Source: Verrucomicrobiota bacterium (GTDB lineage Bacteria; Verrucomicrobiota; Verrucomicrobiia; Chthoniobacterales; Terrimicrobiaceae). From it: a stretch of DNA of 64,000 bases. The stretch lies in the NCBI GenBank assembly GCA_026398255.1, contig JAPLTG010000010.1, forward strand, positions 1-64,000, given 5' to 3'. This document shows, piece after piece, positions 1 to 6,524 of the stretch (within the stretch, counting starts at the first letter, position 1; the number at the start of each line of letters is the position of its first letter). The notes below the pieces were generated by a model. The model made no database searches, was not told where the DNA came from, and worked only from the letters and a program-made list of their open reading frames with translations. The position numbers were made by a program, and so were the translations under genes.

Positions 1-1
1 C

Positions 2-1144
2 TGCACCTACTGCTACTACCTTGAAAAGGAAAAGCTCTACCCGCGCGGTGAAACCTTTCGAATGTCTCCCGAGGTCCTTGAAACCTACATTCGCGACTAC
101 TGCGCCGCGCAGCATACCCCGGAAATCTCGATGGCCTGGCAAGGCGGCGAGCCCACTCTACTCGGAGTGGATTACTTCCGACGCGTGGTGGAACTCCAAA
201 AAAAACATGCTGGCGGACGCCCGGTTTCCAATGCGATCCAGACCAACGGCACGCGACTGGACGCGGAGTGGTGCCGGTTTTTCCGTGAGAACCAATTTCT
301 TGTCGGCCTGAGCCTCGACGGCCCTCGCAAGCTCCACGACACCTACCGCATGGACAAGGGCGGCAAGTCCACATTCGACCGAGTGACAGTCGGCCTCAAG
401 CTCCTCAAGCGCCACGGCGTGGAGTTCAACACTCTCACCGTCGTCTCCGCGAGCAATGTGAAACACCCCTTGGAGGTTTACGATTTCCTCAAGGAGCAGG
501 GCTCGGGGTTCATCCAGTTCATTCCGCTGGTCGAGCGCGCGGGCGATGGCGCTCCGCTGGACTTCGCTCCGCCGCCCGAGCCCGGAGAACTGCTGCGGGA
601 AGTCACCCGCTGGAGTGTGCCTGCCGAAAGCTACGGAGATTTCCTGTGCACGATTTTCGACCGCTGGGTGCGCGAAGATGTGGGAAAAGTCTTTGTCCAA
701 ATCTTCGATGTGGCCCTCGGCATCTGGAGCGGCCGGGGCGCAAGTCTGTGCGTGTTTCAAAAGGATTGCGGCCGCGCGCTCGCGATGGAGCACAACGGCG
801 ATGTCTTCTCCTGCGACCACTTCGTCTATCCCCGATACAAACTAGGCAACATCCTCAACCGCTCGCTTGGCGACATGGTGGAATCAATGGAACAGCAGGC
901 CTTCGGCCACGCGAAATCCGAAACGCTTCCGGCCTACTGCCACCGCTGCGAGGTGCGCTTCGCCTGCAACGGCGAGTGTCCGAAGCACCGCTTCATCAAA
1001 ACCCCCGATGGCGAGGACGGTCTCAACTACCTCTGCCCAGCCTACAAGAAATTCTTCACGCACATCGACGCCCCGATGCGAATGATGGCCGATCTGCTAC
1101 GCGCCGGGCGCGCACCAGCGGAAATCATGGGGATACACCGCTAA
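2..1144 (+). CDS. Anaerobic sulfatase-maturating enzyme (radical SAM/SPASM), 5' partial
   Basis: Oxidises the active-site Cys (or Ser) of a sulfatase to formylglycine in the cytoplasm. The open frame enters from outside the window: the first visible residues, CTYCYYLEKEKLYP, are the last two cysteines of the CX3CX2C radical-SAM motif, so only the extreme N-terminus is missing. An internal ATG at 62 is not the start. Further on are the AWQGGEPTL-type SAM-binding stretch and a Cys-rich SPASM C-terminus (CVFQKDCGRA, FSCDHFVYP, CHRCEVRFACNGECPKHRF) that would hold two auxiliary 4Fe-4S clusters. The stop overlaps the convergent sulfatase by 4 bp. Pairing with a Cys-type sulfatase is the expected enzyme-substrate arrangement. 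Confidence 0.93.
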   Translation, partial: CTYCYYLEKEKLYPRGETFRMSPEVLETYIRDYCAAQHTPEISMAWQGGEPTLLGVDYFRRVVELQKKHAGGRPVSNAIQTNGTRLDAEWCRFFRENQFLVGLSLDGPRKLHDTYRMDKGGKSTFDRVTVGLKLLKRHGVEFNTLTVVSASNVKHPLEVYDFLKEQGSGFIQFIPLVERAGDGAPLDFAPPPEPGELLREVTRWSVPAESYGDFLCTIFDRWVREDVGKVFVQIFDVALGIWSGRGASLCVFQKDCGRALAMEHNGDVFSCDHFVYPRYKLGNILNRSLGDMVESMEQQAFGHAKSETLPAYCHRCEVRFACNGECPKHRFIKTPDGEDGLNYLCPAYKKFFTHIDAPMRMMADLLRAGRAPAEIMGIHR

Positions 1145-2649
1145 GCCGGAGCAATGCGAGGCATTGGCATCGGCTCGTCGCGCAGGTTGGCCTGAAGAAA
1201 AGCCAACAGCAAATCCCGCTTCAACTCCGCCGCTGAGGGATCGTGCCAAAGGTTCCGCACCTCGCCAGGATCGTTGGCGAGGTCGAACAACTCGCCATCC
1301 GCGCCATCGCGGTAAACGGTGATCTTGTGGGTGGCTGTGACAAAGGTCCGCATGTGGAAACGCTCCGCACCATGGTGGTTCTCAATCACCACATCGGTCC
1401 GCACAGACTCTCCGAGAAGCCAATCGGGCAATTGGTTTTTTCCAGTCATGCGACCCGGAACAGGCAGGCCGCAGGCGGACAAGACCGTCGGCGCGAAATC
1501 GACTAGGCTTTGCAAGGAGTCCCGCGAACCCTGTGAAATCCTGCCCGGCCAGCGCGCGATGAAGGGCACCCGAACGAGATCCTCATACGAGTGGATCGCT
1601 TTCGCCGTGAGGCCGTGATGACCGAGAAAGTGCCCGTGGTCCGAGGTGAAAACGACCAGCGTGTTTTCAGCACGCCCCGAGGCCTCGAGCGCATCGAGTA
1701 TCCGGCCGATCTCGCGGTCCATGAAGCTCGTCATGCCATAGTAACAGGCCATATCGCGTCGTAGTCGGTCTTCATCATGGGCTTGAAACCAGCCGCCATG
1801 AATCGGCTCCCCGCCGGTGGCGCGCTCCCACCACCCTGGATCGTTCACCTCGGCGGCATGGCGAAAATGCGGGGCGTTGCGCGAATGCTCTCCAGGCACC
1901 ATGTAGCCTGGCTCCATGTCAGCGGGATCATACATCGAGGCCCAAGGCTCCGGCACGAGGTAGGGCGGATGCGGATCGTGGAAACTCGACCAAATGAAAA
2001 ACGGCGAATCTCCAGCGGCCTCCATTGCGGCGATTGTTCGCTCCGAGGTCCAGCGGTTGTAGTGGAATTCCTCTGGGAGATCCCATGTGCGCGAGGAGTA
2101 GATCTTTTCAGTTTTGCCGGAATCAGGCGGCCACGACTCAAAAAAATCCCGCCATTTCGTAAGTCCCTTTTCCTCCATCCAGAGCGCGTAATGGCCACCC
2201 ACATGGGCTTCCGCCGTGTGCATTCGTGCCGTCTCGATGTGCCGGAATCCATACCACGGGCCATGGAAACCCCGCCAAAAATCCAAGTCCCGCAGGATCG
2301 GTTGGCATTCAATGGATTCCAGACCGGGTCGCGTTGCCAATGGCTGAAAATGAGCCTTGCCGATCAGCGCGGTATGGAAGCCTGCGGAATCCAACATCCC
2401 GGACAAAGTCGGCACATCCTCGAAGAGTTTTGTTCCGAGTGACCACGCCCCGTGCTGCGAGGGCATCATGCCCGTCAGCAAACTGGCACGCGAGGGCGTG
2501 CAGGTAGGATTTGCGCAATAGGCCCGGTCGAACCTTGCGCCTTCCTGCGCCAAACGATCCAAGGCCGGCGTCCGAATTTTCCGGTTCACCGAACCCAAGG
2601 CAGACCAGTGCTGCTGGTCCGAGGTGATTAGTAGTATATTGGGTGGCAC
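1141..2649 (-). CDS. Sulfatase, Cys-type (alkaline-phosphatase superfamily), 502 aa
   Basis: Hydrolyses a sulfate ester, probably on a carbohydrate. The N-terminus has the metal-binding Asp in LLITSDQQ (D11) and the signature CTPSRASLLTG with Cys50 as the residue converted to formylglycine. FTSDHGHFLGHHG carries the second metal-site Asp/His. Length is normal for the family. No signal peptide is visible, so this copy looks cytoplasmic, unlike many polysaccharide sulfatases. It is convergent with the maturase gene and shares its last 4 bp, so the two are neighbours but not one operon. The substrate cannot be told from sequence alone. Confidence 0.93.
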   Translation of the reverse strand: MPPNILLITSDQQHWSALGSVNRKIRTPALDRLAQEGARFDRAYCANPTCTPSRASLLTGMMPSQHGAWSLGTKLFEDVPTLSGMLDSAGFHTALIGKAHFQPLATRPGLESIECQPILRDLDFWRGFHGPWYGFRHIETARMHTAEAHVGGHYALWMEEKGLTKWRDFFESWPPDSGKTEKIYSSRTWDLPEEFHYNRWTSERTIAAMEAAGDSPFFIWSSFHDPHPPYLVPEPWASMYDPADMEPGYMVPGEHSRNAPHFRHAAEVNDPGWWERATGGEPIHGGWFQAHDEDRLRRDMACYYGMTSFMDREIGRILDALEASGRAENTLVVFTSDHGHFLGHHGLTAKAIHSYEDLVRVPFIARWPGRISQGSRDSLQSLVDFAPTVLSACGLPVPGRMTGKNQLPDWLLGESVRTDVVIENHHGAERFHMRTFVTATHKITVYRDGADGELFDLANDPGEVRNLWHDPSAAELKRDLLLAFLQANLRDEPMPMPRIAPA

Positions 2650-2666
2650 GTAGAGTGAGTTTTTCC

Positions 2667-3257
2667 TTACACCCTGTCCGCCGTATGTGACAGGCTAGTT
2701 TTTTGGTGGAATGCGGATAAAGCCAAGGCCGAAGACCCCCGAAGCGCCCAAGTCGAAAGCTCGGGAACCGGGGTCACCATGGTCCCTGAATCGCCGATCC
2801 GCACTTCATCGAAAAATGTGGTTCCGGCTGTGAATCTTGAAAAATGAACCGTATCCATTTTGTCAGCGAGTGTGATTGCCGACACGGAAAAACCCGCTCC
2901 AGAATGCGACTCCGTGGGTAAGGCCGACGTGTTTCTCCACATAGCAACAGAATCGTTCAAGGCCGCGTGGCCCAAAGTGAAATTGATCACAAAGAATAGA
3001 GAAAAGGCGAAAAAAAGAGCCAAGCAGCATAGAGGCAACAAATTTACCCGAAAGCCGACAGGTTGGAACGCGAAGCGGGCATAGCCATTCGAGCCAAAAG
3101 CGTGTGGGTTAGGTTTTTTAGTAGGGGACAATATTTTCAACGTCTGAAATATCTCGTTTGAACCGGCAAGCATCAATATGCAGGAAAAGCGAAAATAATC
3201 ACCTGTGAACCAAATTTCGAGTAGCTTCTCACAATACAACACGATGCTTAATCGCAC
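2667..3257 (-). pseudogene. Degenerate PEP-CTERM-type exported protein
   Basis: A 196-residue frame whose middle holds a signal-peptide-like stretch (NLLPLCCLALFFAFSLFF) followed by a short mature part. The end, FDEVRIGDS then TPVPELSTWALRGSSALAL, resembles a PEP-CTERM sorting signal (usually VPEPSTWALLGLGALAL followed by an Arg-rich tail). Here Pro is replaced by Leu, the hydrophobic stretch contains Arg and Ser, and the basic tail is replaced by unrelated residues before the stop. The first ~80 residues have no family character and the real start is unclear. I read it as a decaying exported protein, although a short divergent functional copy is possible. It ends 17 bp before the sulfatase start. 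Confidence 0.45.
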
Positions 3258-3318
3258 ATTTTATTATTTTCTGCATATTAAAGAGCCGCAGGCTTTTTTA
3301 TCCTAGTTAGGCAAGTCG

Positions 3319-3424
3319 GGTTAGCAGATTGATGACTGCTGTCCTCTCGGAGGCGACTCGTGTTATCAAATCGATGACTGCTGTTCCCTCGGAGACAACT
3401 CGTGTTATCAAATCGACGACTGCT
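3319..3424. repeat. 42-bp tandem repeat, about 2.5 copies
   Basis: Two full units start at 3331 and 3373 and a third partial unit starts at 3415. Part of an earlier unit precedes 3331. Units differ by a few substitutions and no indels. The period is a multiple of three and reads as a 14-residue repeat rich in Cys and Asp (DDCCPLGGDSCYQI, then DDCCSLGDNSCYQI) in the frame of the remnant that ends at 3468. Confidence 0.7.
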
Positions 3425-3468
3425 TCAAAGGCTCCATCGACAACTTGACCGTAAAAGAAACCAAATAA
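3325..3468 (+). pseudogene. 3' remnant of an unidentified gene
   Basis: The frame runs through the 42-bp repeats and ends in DDCFKGSIDNLTVKETK followed by TAA. The tail resembles the last strand of LamG/concanavalin-like domains, but that is only an impression. A TAG at 3322-3324 interrupts the same frame exactly where the following repeat units have TAT (Tyr), consistent with one nonsense change in a formerly longer gene. No start codon or upstream domain survives. The convergent remnant ends at 3506 and a hairpin lies between the two stops, the normal layout of two real gene ends. Confidence 0.35.
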
Positions 3469-3474
3469 AAGAAC

Positions 3475-3493
3475 GCCCGCAGGCTATGCGGGC
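3475..3493. terminator. Hairpin between two convergent gene ends
   Basis: Perfect 7-bp stem GCCCGCA/TGCGGGC with a 5-base loop. On the minus strand it is followed by a T-rich run (GTTCTTTTATTT), typical of intrinsic termination. The plus-strand side lacks a T run. It lies between stops at 3468 (+) and 3506 (-). Confidence 0.6.
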
Positions 3494-3505
3494 AAGCACT
3501 CCAAT

Positions 3506-3622
3506 TTAAGCGCCGATGGGGTGCCAAGTGGTTTTGGGTTCGAGGAAATGTCGGATCTCGTAGAGGCCTTGCGAGGTTTCGGCAAACCAGTCGCGGAGAG
3601 TCTCGGAGTTGACGCCGAGATG
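3506..3622 (-). pseudogene. C-terminal remnant of an unidentified enzyme-like protein
   Basis: Reading the minus strand to the TAA at 3506-3508 gives a protein-like tail ending in EIRHFLEPKTTWHPIGA. About 38 residues survive. Upstream the frame runs into a TGA and a block related to the intergenic repeats seen near 5.2, 6.4 and 37.2 kb, so the rest of the gene has gone. I do not recognise the family. The balanced composition, the stop followed by a hairpin and the convergent layout argue that this is a real former gene end. Confidence 0.35.
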
Positions 3623-3628
3623 CCCGAA

Positions 3629-3828
3629 GTTTCAGGCGTGGGGCGCCGTCGGAAAGGGGTGCACACGACCCAGGCGGCTTGGGAAGCCGCTCGGGAGACT
3701 CACGCAGTGAGCCCGTCAGGGCAAGATGAGCGGGAGCGAACGGGTCAACGCGCGAAAACACGAAGGGTAAGAAAATGGGGGCTCACACGAAGGAGGGGAT
3801 GAAAAACCGGAATTTTTAACCACGGAAA
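3629..3828. other. Non-coding stretch with hairpins, no gene seen
   Basis: Contains a perfect 7-bp hairpin at 3674-3690 (GCGGCTT/AAGCCGC, loop GGG) and an 8-bp inverted repeat GTGAGCCC/GGGCTCAC at 3707-3714 and 3779-3786. The text after about 3815 (accacgga...gacacggagac) is a low-complexity intergenic motif type also seen near 56.7 kb. No convincing reading frame. Confidence 0.5.
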
Positions 3829-4311
3829 ATGAAGGACACGGAGACAGATGAGGGTGCGGAAAGCGGAATCGAGATCTCGCGCAGAGGCGCTGGGGCGCGG
3901 AGGGTTGCTCGAGTAACGAAATATGTGAGTCGACTCACCAGCTACATCAGCGGACCAAGCCGCACGGCCAGTGATTTATGCAAAAACGATAGTGAATTAA
4001 TGAAATCCGTAAGTGGACTGACGCCAGGCATGAGTGGACTGACCAAATTCGTCAGTCAACTGACCAAATTCGTAAGTCGACTGATGAAAATGCTCAGTGG
4101 ACTCACGAAAACCATTAGTCGAGTGACGGTCGGCGTGAGTGAACTGACGAAAAAGGTTAGTGGACTGACGGGATTCGTGAGTCGATTAACGATCAAAGAC
4201 AGTGGACTCACAAAAAAGGTTAGTCCAGTGATCTGCCGCGTCGCTTGGGCGAGGTTTTGCAGGCGGTTGAAGAATTTCGCTTGTGTCCGGAAGCGGGTAG
4301 TTCTTTGTTAA
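3829..4311 (+). CDS. Putative heptad-repeat protein, 160 aa, expression uncertain
   Basis: Not recognised. Residues ~26-137 are sixteen consecutive heptads of the form (V/I/M/L)-S-x-L-T-K-x. Hydrophobic residues fall at heptad positions 1 and 4, the pattern of an a/d coiled coil, with Ser, Thr and Lys elsewhere. The N-terminal 25 residues are encoded by text resembling non-coding intergenic repeats and the last ~24 residues look unrelated, so the ATG at 3829 is doubtful. No Shine-Dalgarno, signal peptide or membrane segment is visible. It could be a true coiled-coil protein, or the frame may simply stay open because the DNA repeat has a period of three codon-sets. It is convergent with the gene at 4412-4900. 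Confidence 0.35.
   Translation: MKDTETDEGAESGIEISRRGAGARRVARVTKYVSRLTSYISGPSRTASDLCKNDSELMKSVSGLTPGMSGLTKFVSQLTKFVSRLMKMLSGLTKTISRVTVGVSELTKKVSGLTGFVSRLTIKDSGLTKKVSPVICRVAWARFCRRLKNFACVRKRVVLC
3904..4239. repeat. Sixteen contiguous 21-bp units with quasi-palindromic core
   Basis: Units start every 21 bp from 3904 (3904, 3925, 3946 ... 4219) without an insertion or deletion. The approximate consensus is GTNAGTSGACTSACSAAANNC. The first 14 bases form a quasi-palindrome, perfect in the unit at 3925 (GTGAGTCGACTCAC). The most regular units are 4009-4218. Units 1, 3, 4 and 16 are the most diverged, as in an ageing array. Twenty-one bp is two turns of B-DNA, so cores lie on one face of the helix. 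There are no spacers, so this is not CRISPR. Confidence 0.9.
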
Positions 4312-4340
4312 GCTCCGAACAGGGCAATCGCATGCTGGCC

Positions 4341-4383
4341 AAAAAAAATTGGGGCCTATCGGGCTGCTACCCGATAGACCCCG
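4341..4383 (-). terminator. Intrinsic terminator of the 4412-4900 gene
   Basis: On the minus strand an 8-bp stem (CTATCGGG/CCCGATAG) with a 6-base loop is followed within a few bases by eight consecutive T. It lies ~30 bp past the stop of the minus-strand gene. Confidence 0.8.
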
Positions 4384-4411
4384 TGGTGTGGCGGGCCTGA
4401 GGCCTGCTGTG

Positions 4412-4900
4412 CTACGCTGCCTTCTCCTGGGTGGTCTGGTTTTTGGCTTTGCGGTTGCCCTGTCCTGCAAAGCGCTGGCCGATGTTATCGCTGACATCGA
4501 TCAACCCCTCTGGCTTCACCTTGGTCTTGGTGAGCATGTAGATGAGGCGGGCGTCATCGAACAACTCGGCTCCGGCCACCATCGTCGTGTCGTAGAGCCG
4601 CTCGTTGAGCTGGCTCACGGTGCGATGGATGTCGCGGAGTTGACCCGAGAGCGCCAGCTTGCCGCCGAGCCGCACGGGATCGAGCGAGCGGGGTAGCATG
4701 CCGGGGTTTTCGATGCCGACCTTGATGGCGTCCTCCACAAAGGAGCGGCTTTTGTTTCCCATCTTCATGAACCGCTGGGACTCCTCGGGGGTGAGCCCGA
4801 CGAGGAAATCCAGTGTCGTGTTCAGGGTGTTGAGGCTATCCGTAATCGAGGTGAGCTGCGCCTCTGTCAGCGCCTCGTGTTTTGCTATGATTGATTTCAT
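4412..4900 (-). CDS. Uncharacterised protein of a LTPEE.../KMGxKSxxFVxxA family, 162 aa
   Basis: Function unknown. It has a Leu/Thr-rich N-terminal helix (ITDSLNTLNTTLDFL), then LTPEESQRFMKMGNKSRSFV, a central NPGMLPRSLDP and a helical second half (QLNERLYDTTMVAGAELFD) before a Lys/Gln-rich polar tail. I recall similar proteins with a KMGDKS..FV..A core and a later DT.M.AGSEA motif from Bacteroidota and Verrucomicrobiota, often in several copies, but no function is established. No signal peptide or membrane segment; probably cytoplasmic and helical. The start at 4900 is preceded on the mRNA by AGAAG, a weak ribosome site. It has its own terminator and a long structured leader. Confidence 0.75.
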   Translation of the reverse strand: MKSIIAKHEALTEAQLTSITDSLNTLNTTLDFLVGLTPEESQRFMKMGNKSRSFVEDAIKVGIENPGMLPRSLDPVRLGGKLALSGQLRDIHRTVSQLNERLYDTTMVAGAELFDDARLIYMLTKTKVKPEGLIDVSDNIGQRFAGQGNRKAKNQTTQEKAA

Positions 4901-4914
4901 AGTTTTTCTTCTAA

Positions 4915-4980
4915 TTTCCCGCCACCGGGTTTGTTAATCGGCCAGCCGCATCGTGCGGATGGTCGTATGGTGGCGGGAAA
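4915..4980 (-). promoter_or_regulatory. Structured 5' leader: 12-bp perfect inverted repeat with inner hairpin
   Basis: TTTCCCGCCACC (4915-4926) and GGTGGCGGGAAA (4969-4980) pair perfectly. The enclosed 42 bases contain a smaller hairpin (CCGCA/TGCGG near 4947-4959). The element sits 15-80 bp upstream of the 4900 start, inside the mRNA if the 5110-5137 promoter is used. The stem ends just before the weak ribosome site, so it could act on translation or elongation. No known riboswitch class was recognised. Confidence 0.55.
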
Positions 4981-5109
4981 GTGGCTATGCGGAGAACTCC
5001 GCTAAAAGAGGGGTGTGTTGATCGACCGCGAGAAAAAGGTGCAGGTTTCCCAGCATGCGATCTGCATGGTGGGCACATGAATGTCGAGTAGATGGTTTGC
5101 ATGGGAGCC

Positions 5110-5137
5110 ATTATGCCATAGTTGCAAGGGCAATCAA
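5110..5137 (-). promoter_or_regulatory. Sigma-70-type promoter candidate
   Basis: Minus-strand TTGATT (5132-5137), 16-bp spacer, CATAAT (5110-5115). Transcription would start near 5103 and give a leader of about 200 nt for the gene starting at 4900. Apart from the leader hairpins, no gene is seen in 4901-5230. Confidence 0.4.
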
Positions 5138-5230
5138 AAAAATCCCACCTATTGGCATAAGATAATTTACGACCACTATATGTTGTGGTTTTCAAGAAAA
5201 GCAGGGTTATGCGTAAAAAACGCTCCCGGG

Positions 5231-5440
5231 TCGGCGCGTTCGCGCCTGAAGTTTGGGGCCGCTCGGCGAGCCGCCCCTACCCTTTTATTCTCGTTGGCTC
5301 CCTGAACGGCAGAGGACTGCCGTTGCTACAACGCCCCCTCCCCTGTGTTCCTGTGCCTCCGTGAGAGCCCTGTTTTTTACACGGCCGGGGCGCCTTTGCA
5401 CCCCTCTTCGCAGCTTCGGGTCTTGGCGTGAGGATTTGCT
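5231..5440. repeat. Modular intergenic repeat, copy 1 (blocks C-A-B)
   Basis: Block C (5231-5282) reads cgcgttcgcgcctgaag...gctcggcgagccgcccctacc. Block A (5283-~5366) contains the perfect hairpin AACGGCAG-agga-CTGCCGTT at 5305-5324 and ends in ctccgtgagagccc. Block B (~5367-5440) ends in gcgtgaggatttgct. All three blocks recur at 6184-6502, on the other side of the toxin-antitoxin pair. Block C text recurs near 37354. Confidence 0.85.
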
Positions 5441-5448
5441 AGGGGATT

Positions 5449-5838
5449 TTACCAACGGGCTTGGAGGTGGGGATAATCCAAAAGTTTGCGATCGGTAGTC
5501 AGGAGAACCAAATCTTCACAGCGTGCTGTGGCGGTCAAAATACGGTCGGCGGGATCGGAATGGAAACTGCCGGGAAGGGAGTAGGACTCTTCCATGATTT
5601 CGAGGGTGATGGGTTTGACATCCCAACCATTCGCTTCGATCGCGTTGCGGAACCAAGGCTTCCAATGAACTGGCAATTCGATGCGGCCACGGTCTTGAAG
5701 GCAGGCCAATTCGGCCGTGGAAATCGGAGACACATAAATTTGCTCCGCCTCGCGGATCAATCGGCGCGTGGTGATCGAGATGCACGGGTCATCGATTCCC
5801 AAAAAAATGATCGCGCAGGTGTCCAGCAGGAGGTTCAT
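5449..5838 (-). CDS. vapC: PIN-domain toxin (VapC family), 129 aa
   Basis: Probable Mg2+-dependent endoribonuclease toxin. Starting at the ATG at 5838 gives MNLLLDTCAI with the first catalytic Asp at D6. E43 (STAELA), D98 (SDPADRI) and D116 (TTDRKL) complete the acidic PIN set, so all key residues are present. This start creates an ATGA overlap with the antitoxin stop, the usual coupling of antitoxin-first operons, so the longer in-frame start at 6000 is rejected. Length is typical for VapC. The RNA target is unknown. The pair lies between copies of a modular intergenic repeat. Confidence 0.9.
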   Translation of the reverse strand: MNLLLDTCAIIFLGIDDPCISITTRRLIREAEQIYVSPISTAELACLQDRGRIELPVHWKPWFRNAIEANGWDVKPITLEIMEESYSLPGSFHSDPADRILTATARCEDLVLLTTDRKLLDYPHLQARW

Positions 5839-6083
5839 CGAAGCATGTCCCACTCGGATGGCGGAATGGCGGATTCCGTAAGATCGCCATGGATGATGAC
5901 GCCGCTTCCCTTGGCCCAGCCGATCTTGGTCCGGTGGCGCTTGCCAGGGCCCTTCGAGGAATGAGGCAAGATTTTCGCCACGGGAATGTTCCTGCGGCAA
6001 ATCACGATGGTTTCCCCTTCCTCGACCTCTTCGACGATGCTGGAAAAATGGGTTTTAGCTTCAGCCACATTCCATGTCTTCAT
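5835..6083 (-). CDS. Phd/YefM-family antitoxin, 82 aa
   Basis: Neutralises the adjacent PIN toxin and probably represses the operon. From the ATG at 6083 the protein begins MKTWNVAEAKTHFSSIVEEV, the characteristic Phd/YefM DNA-binding N-terminus, followed by GETIVICRRNIPVAKI. The C-terminal half (KIGWAKGSGVIIHGD, then SEWDML) would wrap the toxin. Two further ATGs lie upstream in frame (6098 and 6113), but a promoter-like sequence overlaps them and the family usually starts at the MKTW-type residue. The stop overlaps the vapC start as ATGA. Confidence 0.88.
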   Translation of the reverse strand: MKTWNVAEAKTHFSSIVEEVEEGETIVICRRNIPVAKILPHSSKGPGKRHRTKIGWAKGSGVIIHGDLTESAIPPSEWDMLR

Positions 6084-6090
6084 GGTTGCA

Positions 6091-6118
6091 ATGTTAGTCA
6101 TGAAGTTGGTCATGTCAA
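6091..6118 (-). promoter_or_regulatory. Promoter candidate of the antitoxin-toxin operon
   Basis: Minus-strand TTGACA (6113-6118), 16-bp spacer, TAACAT (6091-6096). The expected start point falls at or within a base or two of the ATG at 6083, which would make the transcript leaderless. A 12-bp direct repeat (ATGACCAAC/ATGACTAAC) lies in the spacer and could be an autoregulatory site. Confidence 0.5.
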
Positions 6119-6183
6119 TTTCGTGAAAGGCACGATTTTTTGTGCACGAGCAACTTTCAAAAGCTAAAAAAACGGAAGTTTGC

Positions 6184-6502
6184 TTTTATTGGCTCGCGGT
6201 TTCCTCCCAAAACGGCAGAGGACTGCCGTTGCTACAATGCTCCCATCTCCGTGTCCCCGCGCCTCCGTGAGAGCCCCTGTTTTTACATAGCCGGGACGGC
6301 TTTTGCTCCCCTCTTTGCGGCTTTGGGTCTTAGCGTGAGGATTTGCTGATAAGACGGCGCATTCGCGCCTGAGTCTTGGGTCCGCTCGGCGAGCCGCCCC
6401 TACCATTTTTTTCGATTCGCGGTTCGCTCCCAAACGGCAGAGGACTGCCGTTGCTACAATGCTCCCTTCTCTGTGTCTCCGTGCCTCGGTGAGAGGCCAT
6501 CC
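6184..6502. repeat. Modular intergenic repeat, copies 2-3 (A-B-C-A)
   Basis: Contains the same blocks as 5231-5440. The AACGGCAG-agga-CTGCCGTT hairpin occurs twice (6211-6230 and 6433-6452). Block B ends near 6347 and block C spans 6353-6405. No gene is seen in 6114-6524; the only other feature is an A/T-rich stretch at 6130-6185. Confidence 0.85.
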
Positions 6503-6524
6503 CGGGATTTCCTAGTTCGCGACT

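Noticed and set aside
3904-4239. CRISPR array
   Set aside because: Units are directly contiguous with no unique spacers, unit length is below CRISPR repeats, and no cas gene is nearby.
5081-5305. Plus-strand 74-codon frame upstream of the toxin-antitoxin pair
   Set aside because: Overlaps the promoter/leader of the minus-strand gene and a repeat block; no protein character.
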